Assembly (NCBI RefSeq): GCF_019710575.1
Contig: NZ_JAHWFK010000024.1
Coordinates: forward strand, 62,001 to 126,000
Length of the DNA stretch: 64,000 nt
Direction of reading: 5' to 3'
DNA from: Paractinoplanes polyasparticus
GTDB taxonomy: Bacteria; Actinomycetota; Actinomycetes; Mycobacteriales; Micromonosporaceae
In this document: positions 1-9,106 of the stretch, piece by piece
How the letters are laid out: each line of letters begins with the position of its first letter
Numbering within the stretch: position 1 is the stretch's first letter
The notes under the pieces: generated by a model
Database searches by the model: none
Seen by the model: only the letters and a program-made list of their open reading frames with translations
What the model was told of the DNA's origin: nothing
Position numbers and translations under genes: made by a program

Positions 1-852
1 CTGCTGGTCGCCTGGCTGATCGCGGTGCCGCTCGGCTCGACCCCGTTCCCCGGCCTCAACTCCGCGGTGCGCAACAGCGCCATCCTGGGCGGCATCAACA
101 GCCTGATGCCCGAGCAGGCACAGGCGTTGTCGTCGGCGCTGGGCGACACCCTCGACACGAGTGGCTTCCCGGCTGTCTTCGGCGGCCTGACCCCCACCAA
201 GGCCAAGGACGTGGCGGCGCCCGACCCGAAGCTCAAGGGCTCCCAGATCGTCGCCCGCTCGAAGCGCTCGGTGCTCAAGGTTCTGGGCACGGCCCCCAGC
301 TGCTCGCGCCGCATCGAAGGCACCGGATTCGTGTACGCCGACGAGCGCGTGATGACGAACGCGCACGTGGTCGCCGGCACCCGCGAGACAACGGTCGAGG
401 TGAGCGGCCGCCGCGTCGACGCCACCGTGGTCGTCTACGACCCCGACCGCGACCTGGCGGTGCTCTACGTGCCCGGCCTGACCGCGCCGGTCATGCCCTT
501 CGTGGCCAAGCAGGCCGCCACGGGCGCGAGCGCGATAGTCCTGGGCTACCCCCAGGACGGCCCGTACGACGCCCAGTCCGCCCGCGTCCGCGACGTAGGC
601 AAGATCACCGGCCCCGACATCTACGACTCGGGCGACGTGACCCGCGAGATCATCACGATCCGCTCCCTGGTCCGCAGCGGCAACTCCGGCGGCCCGCTCA
701 TCACCACCAACGGCCAGGTGCTGGGCGTCATCTTCGCCGCGGCCGCCGACGACAAGAACACGGGCTTCGCCCTGACCGCCAACGAGGCCGCCCCGGTGGC
801 CCAGGCCGGCGAGTCCCGCACCAGAGGCGTCCGCACCGGCGACTGCGCCTGA
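1..852 (+). CDS. marP: MarP-type membrane-anchored trypsin-like serine protease (5' truncated)
   Basis: The reading frame is open from base 1, so the gene begins outside the window. The visible part opens with the end of a hydrophobic segment and then a trypsin-like domain. The catalytic triad is readable: His in TNAHVVAG (codon 364-366), Asp in DRDLAVL and Ser in GNSGGPL. This matches the MarP family, in which an N-terminal CvpA-like four-helix membrane domain carries a periplasmic protease that supports acid and oxidative stress survival in mycobacteria. The membrane domain itself is almost entirely missing here, so the family call rests on the protease half and the hydrophobic lead-in. Confidence 0.8.
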   Translation: MLVAWLIAVPLGSTPFPGLNSAVRNSAILGGINSLMPEQAQALSSALGDTLDTSGFPAVFGGLTPTKAKDVAAPDPKLKGSQIVARSKRSVLKVLGTAPSCSRRIEGTGFVYADERVMTNAHVVAGTRETTVEVSGRRVDATVVVYDPDRDLAVLYVPGLTAPVMPFVAKQAATGASAIVLGYPQDGPYDAQSARVRDVGKITGPDIYDSGDVTREIITIRSLVRSGNSGGPLITTNGQVLGVIFAAAADDKNTGFALTANEAAPVAQAGESRTRGVRTGDCA

Positions 853-1383
853 TCAGCGTCGCGGCTGCTCTCGGCCGCCTTCCGCTCCAGCGTTGCCTGC
901 GGGCCGGGATCGAGATCATCGGGGATGAGCCGGGCGCGCAACGCGTCGGCCTTTCGTCCTCTGGCCTCCGACGACATCCAGGCCGTGATGGGATCGGCGA
1001 GTACACCGGGCAGTAGGATCGGAGCGTTCGGCGCCGCTGGGAACGGGCGTCGATGTGGGTCTTGAGCCGGGCGGTCGATGCACTTCGCGAGGCCTTCCGG
1101 GTGTCCACCCGACCCAGCGACCGGCCGCACCTGGACACCGGTGGACGGCCGCGTCGATCATCCGGACCAGGCGGATACAGCGGCACGGATGCGCGGGCGC
1201 AGAGAAGCGGGCCGCCCGGTCGTTGCCGTCGGTGTACCCGAGGCGTTTGCGCAGACGGGGACGAAAAGCTGCTCGGCCTGCCGCATCGTCCGGGTCATCA
1301 TCTCTGAAGCCGGCACCGTGCGGACGGGGACGGCGAGTTGGGTGGTGGCGGCGGAACCCCGACCGGGTGATGGCGCGGAACTG
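853..1383. other. 531-bp stretch without a convincing gene
   Basis: Several overlapping open frames exist on both strands, but all are Arg/Pro-rich as expected from random high-GC frames, and none has a plausible ribosome binding site or a recognisable domain. It separates the convergent ends of the MarP-like and mycosin genes. A decayed gene on the minus strand is possible but I cannot identify one. No clear terminator hairpin was found. Confidence 0.5.
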
Positions 1384-2634
1384 TCAGGTGGTGCCGGCGA
1401 AGCGGCGGATTGTCAGGACTGCGGCGGCGGCGGAGAGCAGGAACAGCGCCGCGGTGGCCCACCATGCCTTGTGGGAGGACGCCGGTGCGGCGGCTAAGGG
1501 GGCTGCGCCCGTGCCTGGGTCGGACTCGGGGGCGGCGGGGAGCAGCTCCTGCGTTTCGCCGTCGGGGGCGGACAGGGCCTGGCCCGGAGCGGGAGCGCTG
1601 CCGAAGCGGGCGATGCCGGGCGACGGGGAGGTGTCGAGCGGGTTCTCGAAGACCGGGGGAATCGAGGCGGTCAGGGCGGCGACGGGATCGACCAGGCCGA
1701 AGCCGAAGAGGGGATCGCGGCCGGCGGCGCCCTTGTCCTTCGCCGTACGGATGATGCGGTTGATGACCTCGCCGGCCGGCATGTCGGGCCAGCGGGAACG
1801 GATCAGGGCGGCGGTGGCCGAGACCATCGGGGCGGCGAAGCTGGTGCCCTGGACCTTCCAGTAGTCGCCGCCGGCGTTCGCGCCGACCAACTGGGTGGCG
1901 GGGGCGGTGACCACAGTTTCTTTGCCCGTGATCGAGCCGGACCACAGGGTGGTGCCGTCGCGTTCCATGCCGGCCACGGCGAGCACGCCGGGCTCACGAG
2001 CGGGGTACCACACCCCGCTCGACGACGACGCGCTCGCGTTGCCGGTGCAGGCGATGACTACCACGTCTTTGGCGAACGCGTAGTCGAGCGCTGCGGCCAG
2101 GGCCGCGCTGCTGCCGTTGCCGCCCAGCGAGAGGTTGATGACCTTGGCGCCGTGGTCGACCGCCCAGCGAACGCCCTGGGCGACGATCAGGGCGTCGTTG
2201 TAGCGGTTGTCCTCGTCGAGGACGCGTACCGGAAGGATCTTGGCTTTGGGGGCGATGCCGACCACGCCGGCCGTGTCGTCGTTGCGGCCCGCGATGATGC
2301 CGGAGACGGTGGTGCCGTGGCCGACCAGGTCGGTGTCGCCGTCGCCCTTGTCGTCGACCAGGTCGAGGCCGGGCAGCACCTGACCCTGCAGGTCGGGATG
2401 GTCGGCGTCGACCCCGGAGTCGATGACCGCGACCGTGACCCCGGAACCGCTGGAGTAGGTCCAGGCCTCGGCGACGTTGAGCGTGCCCAGGTGCCATTCG
2501 TCGGCGCGTACCGAATCGCCTTGCAGCGGGGCGGGCTCGGCGAAAGCCGGGGCGGCGGGCAGACCCAGCGCGAACAGGCCGGCAGTGGCCGCCGCCGTGA
2601 GACGGCGTGCGCTCACCAACGGGCACCACGCCAT
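1384..2634 (-). CDS. mycP: mycosin (type VII secretion subtilisin-like protease)
   Basis: This 416-residue S8 family peptidase belongs to the membrane-anchored mycosins of ESX systems, which stabilise the secretion complex and process substrates. A signal peptide covers about residues 10-32 (cleavage near AFAEP). The catalytic residues are Asp72 (VIDSG), His106 (GHGTT) and Ser265 (GTSFAAP). A Pro-rich linker leads to a single C-terminal membrane helix near residues 388-408 and a short basic tail. It lies downstream of eccC on the same strand, 159 bp away. The start is uncertain: the ATG at 2634 has no clear ribosome binding site, and TTG or GTG codons six to seven residues inward are alternatives. 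Confidence 0.9.
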   Translation of the reverse strand: MAWCPLVSARRLTAAATAGLFALGLPAAPAFAEPAPLQGDSVRADEWHLGTLNVAEAWTYSSGSGVTVAVIDSGVDADHPDLQGQVLPGLDLVDDKGDGDTDLVGHGTTVSGIIAGRNDDTAGVVGIAPKAKILPVRVLDEDNRYNDALIVAQGVRWAVDHGAKVINLSLGGNGSSAALAAALDYAFAKDVVVIACTGNASASSSSGVWYPAREPGVLAVAGMERDGTTLWSGSITGKETVVTAPATQLVGANAGGDYWKVQGTSFAAPMVSATAALIRSRWPDMPAGEVINRIIRTAKDKGAAGRDPLFGFGLVDPVAALTASIPPVFENPLDTSPSPGIARFGSAPAPGQALSAPDGETQELLPAAPESDPGTGAAPLAAAPASSHKAWWATAALFLLSAAAAVLTIRRFAGTT

Positions 2635-2782
2635 CGCGGCGCGGCCGGCCGGTCACTCACCCATTCAGCGCTCACGGTTCGCATCGCCATTCTGGATCCT
2701 GGATGGTCGATGCAGATTACTCCCAAACGGGGCCCGGCGGCTGCTGTCTGTCTATGCCTATCGCACTCGCTGTCTGTTAATT

Positions 2783-2809
2783 CCTGGCGCATGTCAGTAC
2801 GGCGCCAGG
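2783..2809 (-). terminator. hairpin spanning the eccC stop codon
   Basis: An 8-bp inverted repeat (CCTGGCGC and GCGCCAGG) flanks 11 bases that include the eccC stop codon. On the minus-strand transcript it is followed by AAUUAACAG, which is not a U-tract. It may be a weak terminator or an RNA end protecting the eccC message; mycP follows 150 bp further on. Confidence 0.35.
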
Positions 2810-5800
2810 TGTGCCAACTGAATCAGCCTCACGCCCTCACGCCGCGTGAGCAAGCGGCCCCGGCCGGGCGGCAGCAGCGCGGGGCGGACGTTGCCGATCA
2901 GCGGTCCCTCGTCGGGTGGCCCGGACATCACCAGGCCGGGCGCGGACAGTTCGCGCAGCCGCTGGATGACCGGTTCGTAGAGCGACCGCCCGGCGCCGCC
3001 GGCCCGCCGGGTCAGGATCAGGTGCAGGCCGACGTCGCGGGCCTGCGGCAGGTATTCGAGCAGCGGGGTGAGCGGGTTGGTCGGACCGGCCACGACCAGG
3101 TCGTAGTCGTCGACCAGCACGAACAGTTCGGGCCCGGTCCACCAGGAGCGCTCGCGCAGTTGCTGGGCCGTCACGTCGGGGCCGGGCAGGCGGCGTTCCA
3201 TGTAGCCGGCGACCGACTGCATGAGCTCGAGCGTCTTCTGGGCCTGGATCCCGTACCCGATGCGGTGTTCCGATTCCGGCAGGTCCATCAGGGACCGCCG
3301 GTAGTCGACCAGGATGATCCGCGCTTCCTCGGGCGTGAAGCGCTGCGTGACCGTGGTGGCCAGGGCGCGCAGGAACGTCGACTTGCCGCACTCGGCGTCG
3401 CCGAAGAGCAGGAAGTGCGGGTCCGAGGCGAAGTCGATCTCGACGGGCTGCAGGTCGGCCTCGCTGATGCCGATCGGCAGGCGCAGGCCGCCGCTGCGGT
3501 GCAGGTCCATTTCCGCGTACGGAACCAGGGCCGGAAGAAGCCGGACGCGCGGCGCCGGCGCCCCGTGCCAGTTGGCCGCGACCTCTTTCACCAGGTCGGT
3601 CGTGTCGGCCAGGGTGGTCAGTTCGGGTCGCACGGTCAGCAGGTGCAGGAACTTGTTCTTGTCGGTCGGGTGGTCGATGATGCCGCGGCCGGACTGCTCG
3701 GGCACGGTCATCGCGGCGCGGCGGTTGACCGTGGAGTCACTGGGGTCGCCCAGCCGCAGCTCGAGCCGTGAGCCGAACATGTCACGGATCGCCGGGCGGA
3801 AGTCCATCCACCGCGAGGTCGCGGCGACGACGTGGATCCCGTACGAGAGACCACGGGTGGCGATGTCGGTGATGACCGGTTCGAGTTCTTCGTACTCTTT
3901 GCGCAGCGTGGCCCAGCCGTCGATCACCAGGAACACGTCGCCGAACGGGTCGGTGTCGGTGCCCGGGTTGGCGGGGTTGGCCCGGCGGCGGCGGTAGGAC
4001 GACATCGAGTCGATGCCCATCGCCCCGAAGCGTGCCTCGCGCTCGGACAGCAGGGTGGAGATCTCGCCGACCGTACGCCGGACGCCCACCGCGTCGAGCC
4101 GGCCCGACACCCCGCCGACGTGCGGCAGGTCGCGCAGCGTGCCGAGCGCGCCACCGCCGAAGTCGAGGCAGTAGACCTGCACCTCGGCCGGGGTGTGGGT
4201 GAGGGCGAGACCGCAGATCATCGAGCGCAGCGCCGTCGACTTGCCGCTCAGCGTCGAGCCGACGACCGCGACGTGCCCGGCCGCGCCCGACAGTTGCAGC
4301 CACATGACGTCGCGGATCTGCTCGCGCGGCTTGTCGACCAGCGCGATCGGCACCTGGAGGGCTCCGTGCAGCTCCGGGTTGGCGAAGGCGAGGCCGCGAA
4401 CCGGGTCGGCCACCACCGGGCCCAGCAGTTCGTCGAGAGCGGCCGAGACGGTCAGCGGCGGCAGCCAGACCTGGTGGGCCGGCGGCCCCTGCCCACCGAG
4501 GCGGTCGACCATCACGTCGAGCACGGTCTGGCCGGTCTGGGTCTCCACGGGCGGCGGCTCGACCGGCTTGACGGGCTCGGGCGCCGGGACGTACCTCGTC
4601 GAATACGGCAGCACCAGGGGTTCCGCACCGGCCCCGCCGGCGGCGGCGCGCGTGCCGGCCTTGCGCACCGGCCCCGAGACGTACGCGGCCTTGAAGCGCA
4701 GCAGCGGCTCGGTGCCGAACTTGAGGTAACCGTGCCCGGGGGACCGCGGCAGCTCGTAGGCGTCCGGGACGCCCAGCACGGCCCGCGACTCGAGCGCCGA
4801 GAAGGTCCGCAGGCCGACCCGGTAGGACAGGTGTGTGTCCAGGCCGCGGAGGCGACCCTCCTCGAGGCGCTGGCTCGCCAGCAGCAGATGGACGCCGAGC
4901 GACCGGCCCAGCCGTCCGATCTGGACGAACAGGTCGATGAAGTCGGGCTTGGCCGACAACAGCTCGGAGAACTCGTCGCAGATGACCAGCAGCGACGGCA
5001 GCGGGGGCAGAGCCGCGCCCCCGGCACGGGCCTTCTCGTAGTCGCGCAGGCTGGCGTAGTTGCCGGCCTTGCGCAGCACCTCCTGCCGGCGGATCATCTC
5101 GCCGTCGATCGCGTCGACCATGCGGTCGACCAGCGGCAGCTCGTCGGCCAGGTTGGTGATCACGGCGGCGGTGTGCGGCAGCCGGTCGAGCGAGGCGAAG
5201 GTCGCGCCGCCCTTGAAGTCGATCAGGACGAAGTTCAGCGACTCCGACGAGTGCGTGGTGGCCAGGGCCAGCACCAGGGTGCGCAGCAGCTCCGACTTGC
5301 CGGAGCCGGTGGCCCCGATGAGCAGGCCGTGCGGGCCCATGCCGTCCTGGGCCGACTCCTTCAGGTCGAGCTCGATCGGCGCGCCGTCGGCGCCGACCCC
5401 GATCGGCACCCGCAGCTTGTCGCGGTTGGGCCGGGGCATCCAGGCCTGGGCCACGCTGAACGTGTCGGGCTCGCCGATGCCGAGCAGATCGGCCAGGCCC
5501 ATCTCGGCCGCCAGTGGTGTGTCGGCCGACTTCGACATCGCGGCCAGCCGCAGCGGGGACAGCCGCCGGGCGACCGCCTCGGCCTGCTCGACGCTGAGCC
5601 GGTCGGGCGTGCCGACCTCGGCCTCGTGGTCCATCGAGTAGGTGTTGAGCACCCGGCGGCCGCCGTGCTGGGCGACCTCGAGCACCAGCAGCGACCGGTC
5701 GAGCAGGCGCGGCGGCTGCTCGTCGAGGTCGAGGACGGTGACGCCGTCGATGCCGTCGTCGAGCTGGGTCGCGCCGCGCAGATCGGCCCCGTCGAGCACG

Positions 5801-6744
5801 ATCACCACGTGCGGCGTGCTGTGCCCGCCGGAGCCGAAGCGCGGCCGGTTGCCGATCACGTCCTCGAGCAGCTTCTCGAGTTCCGGGCCGGTGCTGGCGA
5901 CGAGTCGCACGTGACCGAGGGCGTCGGTGCGGGACGGGTGCAGATTGTGCGGCAGCCACTTGGCCCACTCCCATGAGGAGCGTCGCTCGGGGCCGGCGCA
6001 GATCGCGACGATCAGGTCGTCGGGCGCGTGGAAGGTGGCCAGCTGGGTGACCACCGCGCGGGACAGGGCCTGCGCGTCGGACTCGGGGCCGCGCAGGAAC
6101 ACCCGCCCGAAACCGCGCAGGGACGCCGCCACGGGCAGGTCGGGAACCACCGAGTATGCGTCGAGGAAGCGCCGCAGGGCGCCGGCGGTCATCGGCTCGA
6201 GCTCGTCGAGCGGCCGGGTCACCGGTGGCAGCAGGGGAGTGGCCAGCGTCTGCGGGCCCACCGCGAGCCGGACGACGCCGAAGTCGGGGTCGCTGGTGCG
6301 GCGTTCCCACACCCGGTGGCTGCCGGCGGTCGACCACAGCTTGGTCGGGTCGGGGTGGCGGTAGAGCAGGCCGACGCGCTGCTTGCGGGCCGTCTCGCGG
6401 ACGCGTTTGCGCAGGCCGGACAGGTGCCGCAGGTATTCGCGGCGGGCCGCCATCATCTCGGCCTTCTTGGGCGAGCCGTTCGAGCCGAAGCTGGTCGCCA
6501 TCATCGCGATCGACGAGACGCCGAACAGGCCACCGATCACATAGGAGTAAGCCCCGCCGCGACCCTGCCCCATCATCATCGCCATGGCCACCGAGCCGCC
6601 CAGCATCGGCAGCGCCATCATCGCCTGCTGCCAGCGGCCACCCGTGGCCTGCGGGATCTCGGGCGGCGGCTCGACAGCGATCTCCCCGGTCGGAATCTCC
6701 GGCGCGGGTCGCCGGGCCGACCGTTTGATCACCACCGTGCTCAT
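2794..6744 (-). CDS. eccC: type VII secretion ATPase EccC (fused EccCa-EccCb)
   Basis: This is the motor ATPase of an ESX/type VII system, 1316 residues, the usual size for a single-chain EccC. Two membrane helices lie near residues 40-85. Three FtsK/SpoIIIE ATPase domains follow, with Walker A motifs GATGSGKS (about 475), GSTLSGKS (about 827) and GDAECGKS (about 1114), and Walker B strands LLVICDE, VFLVIDG and LFVLVDD. The first domain keeps the full consensus. The start is the ATG at 6744 (MSTVVIKRS), although the open frame runs on to 8376; the upstream part is antisense to eccD and reads as low-complexity. Transcription diverges from eccD across 162 bp. No EsxA/B, EccB or EccE gene lies in the window. 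Confidence 0.96.
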   Translation of the reverse strand: MSTVVIKRSARRPAPEIPTGEIAVEPPPEIPQATGGRWQQAMMALPMLGGSVAMAMMMGQGRGGAYSYVIGGLFGVSSIAMMATSFGSNGSPKKAEMMAARREYLRHLSGLRKRVRETARKQRVGLLYRHPDPTKLWSTAGSHRVWERRTSDPDFGVVRLAVGPQTLATPLLPPVTRPLDELEPMTAGALRRFLDAYSVVPDLPVAASLRGFGRVFLRGPESDAQALSRAVVTQLATFHAPDDLIVAICAGPERRSSWEWAKWLPHNLHPSRTDALGHVRLVASTGPELEKLLEDVIGNRPRFGSGGHSTPHVVIVLDGADLRGATQLDDGIDGVTVLDLDEQPPRLLDRSLLVLEVAQHGGRRVLNTYSMDHEAEVGTPDRLSVEQAEAVARRLSPLRLAAMSKSADTPLAAEMGLADLLGIGEPDTFSVAQAWMPRPNRDKLRVPIGVGADGAPIELDLKESAQDGMGPHGLLIGATGSGKSELLRTLVLALATTHSSESLNFVLIDFKGGATFASLDRLPHTAAVITNLADELPLVDRMVDAIDGEMIRRQEVLRKAGNYASLRDYEKARAGGAALPPLPSLLVICDEFSELLSAKPDFIDLFVQIGRLGRSLGVHLLLASQRLEEGRLRGLDTHLSYRVGLRTFSALESRAVLGVPDAYELPRSPGHGYLKFGTEPLLRFKAAYVSGPVRKAGTRAAAGGAGAEPLVLPYSTRYVPAPEPVKPVEPPPVETQTGQTVLDVMVDRLGGQGPPAHQVWLPPLTVSAALDELLGPVVADPVRGLAFANPELHGALQVPIALVDKPREQIRDVMWLQLSGAAGHVAVVGSTLSGKSTALRSMICGLALTHTPAEVQVYCLDFGGGALGTLRDLPHVGGVSGRLDAVGVRRTVGEISTLLSEREARFGAMGIDSMSSYRRRRANPANPGTDTDPFGDVFLVIDGWATLRKEYEELEPVITDIATRGLSYGIHVVAATSRWMDFRPAIRDMFGSRLELRLGDPSDSTVNRRAAMTVPEQSGRGIIDHPTDKNKFLHLLTVRPELTTLADTTDLVKEVAANWHGAPAPRVRLLPALVPYAEMDLHRSGGLRLPIGISEADLQPVEIDFASDPHFLLFGDAECGKSTFLRALATTVTQRFTPEEARIILVDYRRSLMDLPESEHRIGYGIQAQKTLELMQSVAGYMERRLPGPDVTAQQLRERSWWTGPELFVLVDDYDLVVAGPTNPLTPLLEYLPQARDVGLHLILTRRAGGAGRSLYEPVIQRLRELSAPGLVMSGPPDEGPLIGNVRPALLPPGRGRLLTRREGVRLIQLAHLAPY

Positions 6745-6906
6745 GCCGCGTTTTGTCCCTTTCGTCGACAAGGGTGTGATGGTCACTCCCTGTGCGCCGG
6801 TCCGTCGCCGGACGTCGCGTTGGGCCCATGGTAGGTAAAGTCTGCTCGCGTCCGCAGCCTCGTCACCTTCGATCTCATATGCGGCACGCAACGGGGAGGG
6901 CGATCC

Positions 6907-8343
6907 ATGAGCATCGGTCTGGCGCGGGTGACCATCAGCGCGCCGCAGCGCCGCATCGACGTGGCCCTGCCCGAGCACGTGCCGCTGGCCGAACTGCTGC
7001 CCGAGGTGCTGCGTCACGCCGGCGAGGGGCTGGCCGACGACGGCGAGAAACACGGCGGGTGGGTGCTGCGGCGCACGGACGGCGTCGCGCTGGCCACCGC
7101 GCAGGGTCTTTTCCCGCAGGGTGTACGCGACGGGGAGATCCTGCATCTGGTGCCGGCCCACGACGAGTGGCCCGAGCTCGAGTACGACGATGTGGTCGAG
7201 GCCATCGCCGAGGGCGCCCGTCGTCGCGGCAGCGCCTGGACGCCTGCCTCGACCCGTACGGCCACCCTGGCCGGGGCGGGCGTGCTGCTCGCCCTCGGCC
7301 TGTTCGCGGTGCTCGCCGCGGGCCCGGCCTGGAACGGCGCGGCCTTCGCCGGCCTCGGACTCGCTGTGCTGCTCGCGCTGGCCGGGGTGACGGCTTCCCG
7401 GGCGTACGGCGATGCTCGCGCCGGGGCCGCGCTGGGCGCCTACGCGATGCCGTTCGGCTTCGCCGGCGGCGCGGTCCTGGTCGCCACCGACGACCGGGTC
7501 GGCGTCCTCGGCGTGCTGCCCTGGCTCGGTGGCTCCGAACTGCTCGCCGGATCGGTCGCGCTGCTGCTGGTCGCGGCGCTCGGCGCGGTCGGGGTGGCGG
7601 CTCAGCAGCGGCTCTTCACGGCGGGCGCGGTGACCGGTCTGTTCGGCGCGCTCACGGCGCTGGTCAGCATGGTCACCACGGCCGCGGGCGCGGCCGCCGT
7701 GCTGATCTCGATCCTGGTCTGCGGCATCGGCGCGCTGCCCCTCCTGGCGATCCGCTTCGGCAAGATGCCCACCCCGCCGGTCACCCTGCCCACCGGGGCG
7801 GAGGCGGCCGAGGGCTTCACCACGGCCAGCACATCGAGCGCGCTCGACGCGGCCCGCGAACGTCCCGACCGGGCGACCGTCTTCGCCGCCGTGACCCGCA
7901 CCGAAGAACTGCTGGCCGGCATGCTGCTGGGTCACGCCGTGCTGGCTGTGGGCGCGTTCGCCGTCCTGGCCGTCGCGGGCACCCTCTCGGCCCGCATCCT
8001 GATCGCCGTCTCGGCGGCGGCGCTGCTGCTGCGCTCGCGGCTGTTCATCACGCTGCGCCAGCGGGTGCCGCTGGTCGTGGGCGGCCTGGCCGGTGTGGCC
8101 GCGCTCGGCGCCGACCTGCTGCGCGGGTCGGACGCGACGATGCTGCTCGGTGTGACAGCGGCCGCGCTCGTCCTGGCGCTGATCACGGTCGTGGCCGGTG
8201 CGACCTATTCGCGCAAGCCGCCCTCGCCCTACCTGGGCCGGGCCGCCGACCTGTTCGACACGCTCGTGGTGGTCTCGGTCATCCCGGTGGCCTGCGCGGT
8301 CGTCGGCCTCTACGACGCTGTGGGCAGCATCAGCCTGGCCTGA
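6907..8343 (+). CDS. eccD: type VII secretion integral membrane protein EccD
   Basis: EccD forms the membrane barrel of the ESX translocon. The 478-residue protein has an N-terminal ubiquitin-like (YukD) domain, about residues 1-85, then a charged linker and about eleven membrane helices from residue 115 to the end. The total length fits the family. The ATG at 6907 is preceded by GGGGAGGG at a good distance. It diverges from eccC, so the shared 162-bp region 6745-6906 probably holds promoters for both halves of the locus; I could not assign clear -35/-10 pairs there. It converges on ppa. Confidence 0.93.
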   Translation: MSIGLARVTISAPQRRIDVALPEHVPLAELLPEVLRHAGEGLADDGEKHGGWVLRRTDGVALATAQGLFPQGVRDGEILHLVPAHDEWPELEYDDVVEAIAEGARRRGSAWTPASTRTATLAGAGVLLALGLFAVLAAGPAWNGAAFAGLGLAVLLALAGVTASRAYGDARAGAALGAYAMPFGFAGGAVLVATDDRVGVLGVLPWLGGSELLAGSVALLLVAALGAVGVAAQQRLFTAGAVTGLFGALTALVSMVTTAAGAAAVLISILVCGIGALPLLAIRFGKMPTPPVTLPTGAEAAEGFTTASTSSALDAARERPDRATVFAAVTRTEELLAGMLLGHAVLAVGAFAVLAVAGTLSARILIAVSAAALLLRSRLFITLRQRVPLVVGGLAGVAALGADLLRGSDATMLLGVTAAALVLALITVVAGATYSRKPPSPYLGRAADLFDTLVVVSVIPVACAVVGLYDAVGSISLA

Positions 8344-8374
8344 GCCCCGGGAAACTGAACCCCGGAAAAGCAGC

Positions 8375-8401
8375 ACGCGGGCGGCTCGAAGCCGCCCGCG
8401 T
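8375..8401. terminator. bidirectional terminator between eccD and ppa
   Basis: A perfect 11-bp stem (ACGCGGGCGGC and its complement) with a 5-base loop TCGAA lies between the convergent stops of eccD and ppa. There is no T-tract on either side, which is common for actinomycete terminators. Confidence 0.75.
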
Positions 8402-8453
8402 ACGGGAGCCGCGCGACGTCGGCGGGCGACGGCGGGGCGCGGCGGGTGTTACG

Positions 8454-8957
8454 TCAGTGGTCGAGACCCTCGGCCTCGGCGACCTCCTGGCGCTTGAACG
8501 ACGCCCGGATCTCCTCCTCGGCCTCGACGCGGCCGGTCCAGGTCGCGCCCTCGACCGATTTGCCGGGCTCGAGGTCCTTGTAGACCGTGAAGAAGTGCTG
8601 GATCTCCATCCGGTCGAACTCGCCGAGGTGGTGGATGTCGCGCAGGTGCTCCTGACGCGGGTCCTCGAACGGGACGCAGAGGACCTTGTCGTCGCGACCC
8701 TTCTCGTCGGTCATCCGGTACATGCCGATGGCCCGGGCGCGCACCAGGCAGCCGGGGAAGGTCGGCTCCTGGATGAGCACGAGGGCGTCGAGCGGGTCGC
8801 CGTCCTGACCCAGGGTGCCCTCGATGAAGCCGTAGTCGGCCGGGTACTGCGTCGAGGTGAACAGCGTCCGGTCGAGCCGGATGCGGCCCGTCTTGTGGTC
8901 GACCTCGTACTTGTTGCGGTGACCCTTGGGGATCTCAACCACTACGTCGAAATCCAT
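8454..8957 (-). CDS. ppa: inorganic pyrophosphatase (family I)
   Basis: This 167-residue cytoplasmic enzyme hydrolyses pyrophosphate to phosphate, pulling biosynthetic reactions forward. The family I signature is clear: an EIPKG start region, YPADYGFIEGT, and the metal-binding DGDPLDALVL motif near residues 52-61. Length matches actinobacterial hexameric enzymes. The ATG at 8957 has GGGAGC upstream on the minus strand. It diverges from dacB across 149 bp, the same arrangement I recall for mycobacterial ppa and dacB. Confidence 0.97.
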   Translation of the reverse strand: MDFDVVVEIPKGHRNKYEVDHKTGRIRLDRTLFTSTQYPADYGFIEGTLGQDGDPLDALVLIQEPTFPGCLVRARAIGMYRMTDEKGRDDKVLCVPFEDPRQEHLRDIHHLGEFDRMEIQHFFTVYKDLEPGKSVEGATWTGRVEAEEEIRASFKRQEVAEAEGLDH

Positions 8958-9106
8958 TTTGTGCTCCCTTGTTCGCCCGCTGGAGAGAAACCGGGCCGGG
9001 CGAGAAACACTGCGGCCGGTCTGGCGGCCGACAGGATCCGCGCGCGACGGTGTGCCGGATGTCGCTAGTCTCCCCTAAGTCTTACGCCGCGCTCTAGGAG
9101 GGGCTC

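Noticed and set aside
853..1383. Possible transposase remnant
   Set aside because: No terminal repeats, no recognisable DDE or Tyr recombinase motif in any frame.
2152..3771. 539-residue plus-strand open frame across the mycP-eccC junction
   Set aside because: It is antisense to two well-supported ESX genes and reads as Arg/Gln/Val-rich low-complexity sequence typical of shadows in GC-rich DNA.
3832..5976. 714-residue plus-strand open frame inside eccC
   Set aside because: Fully antisense to conserved FtsK-type domains; no domain or ribosome binding site.
6792..9068. 758-residue plus-strand frame across eccD and ppa
   Set aside because: Out of frame with eccD and antisense to ppa; composition is Arg-rich noise.
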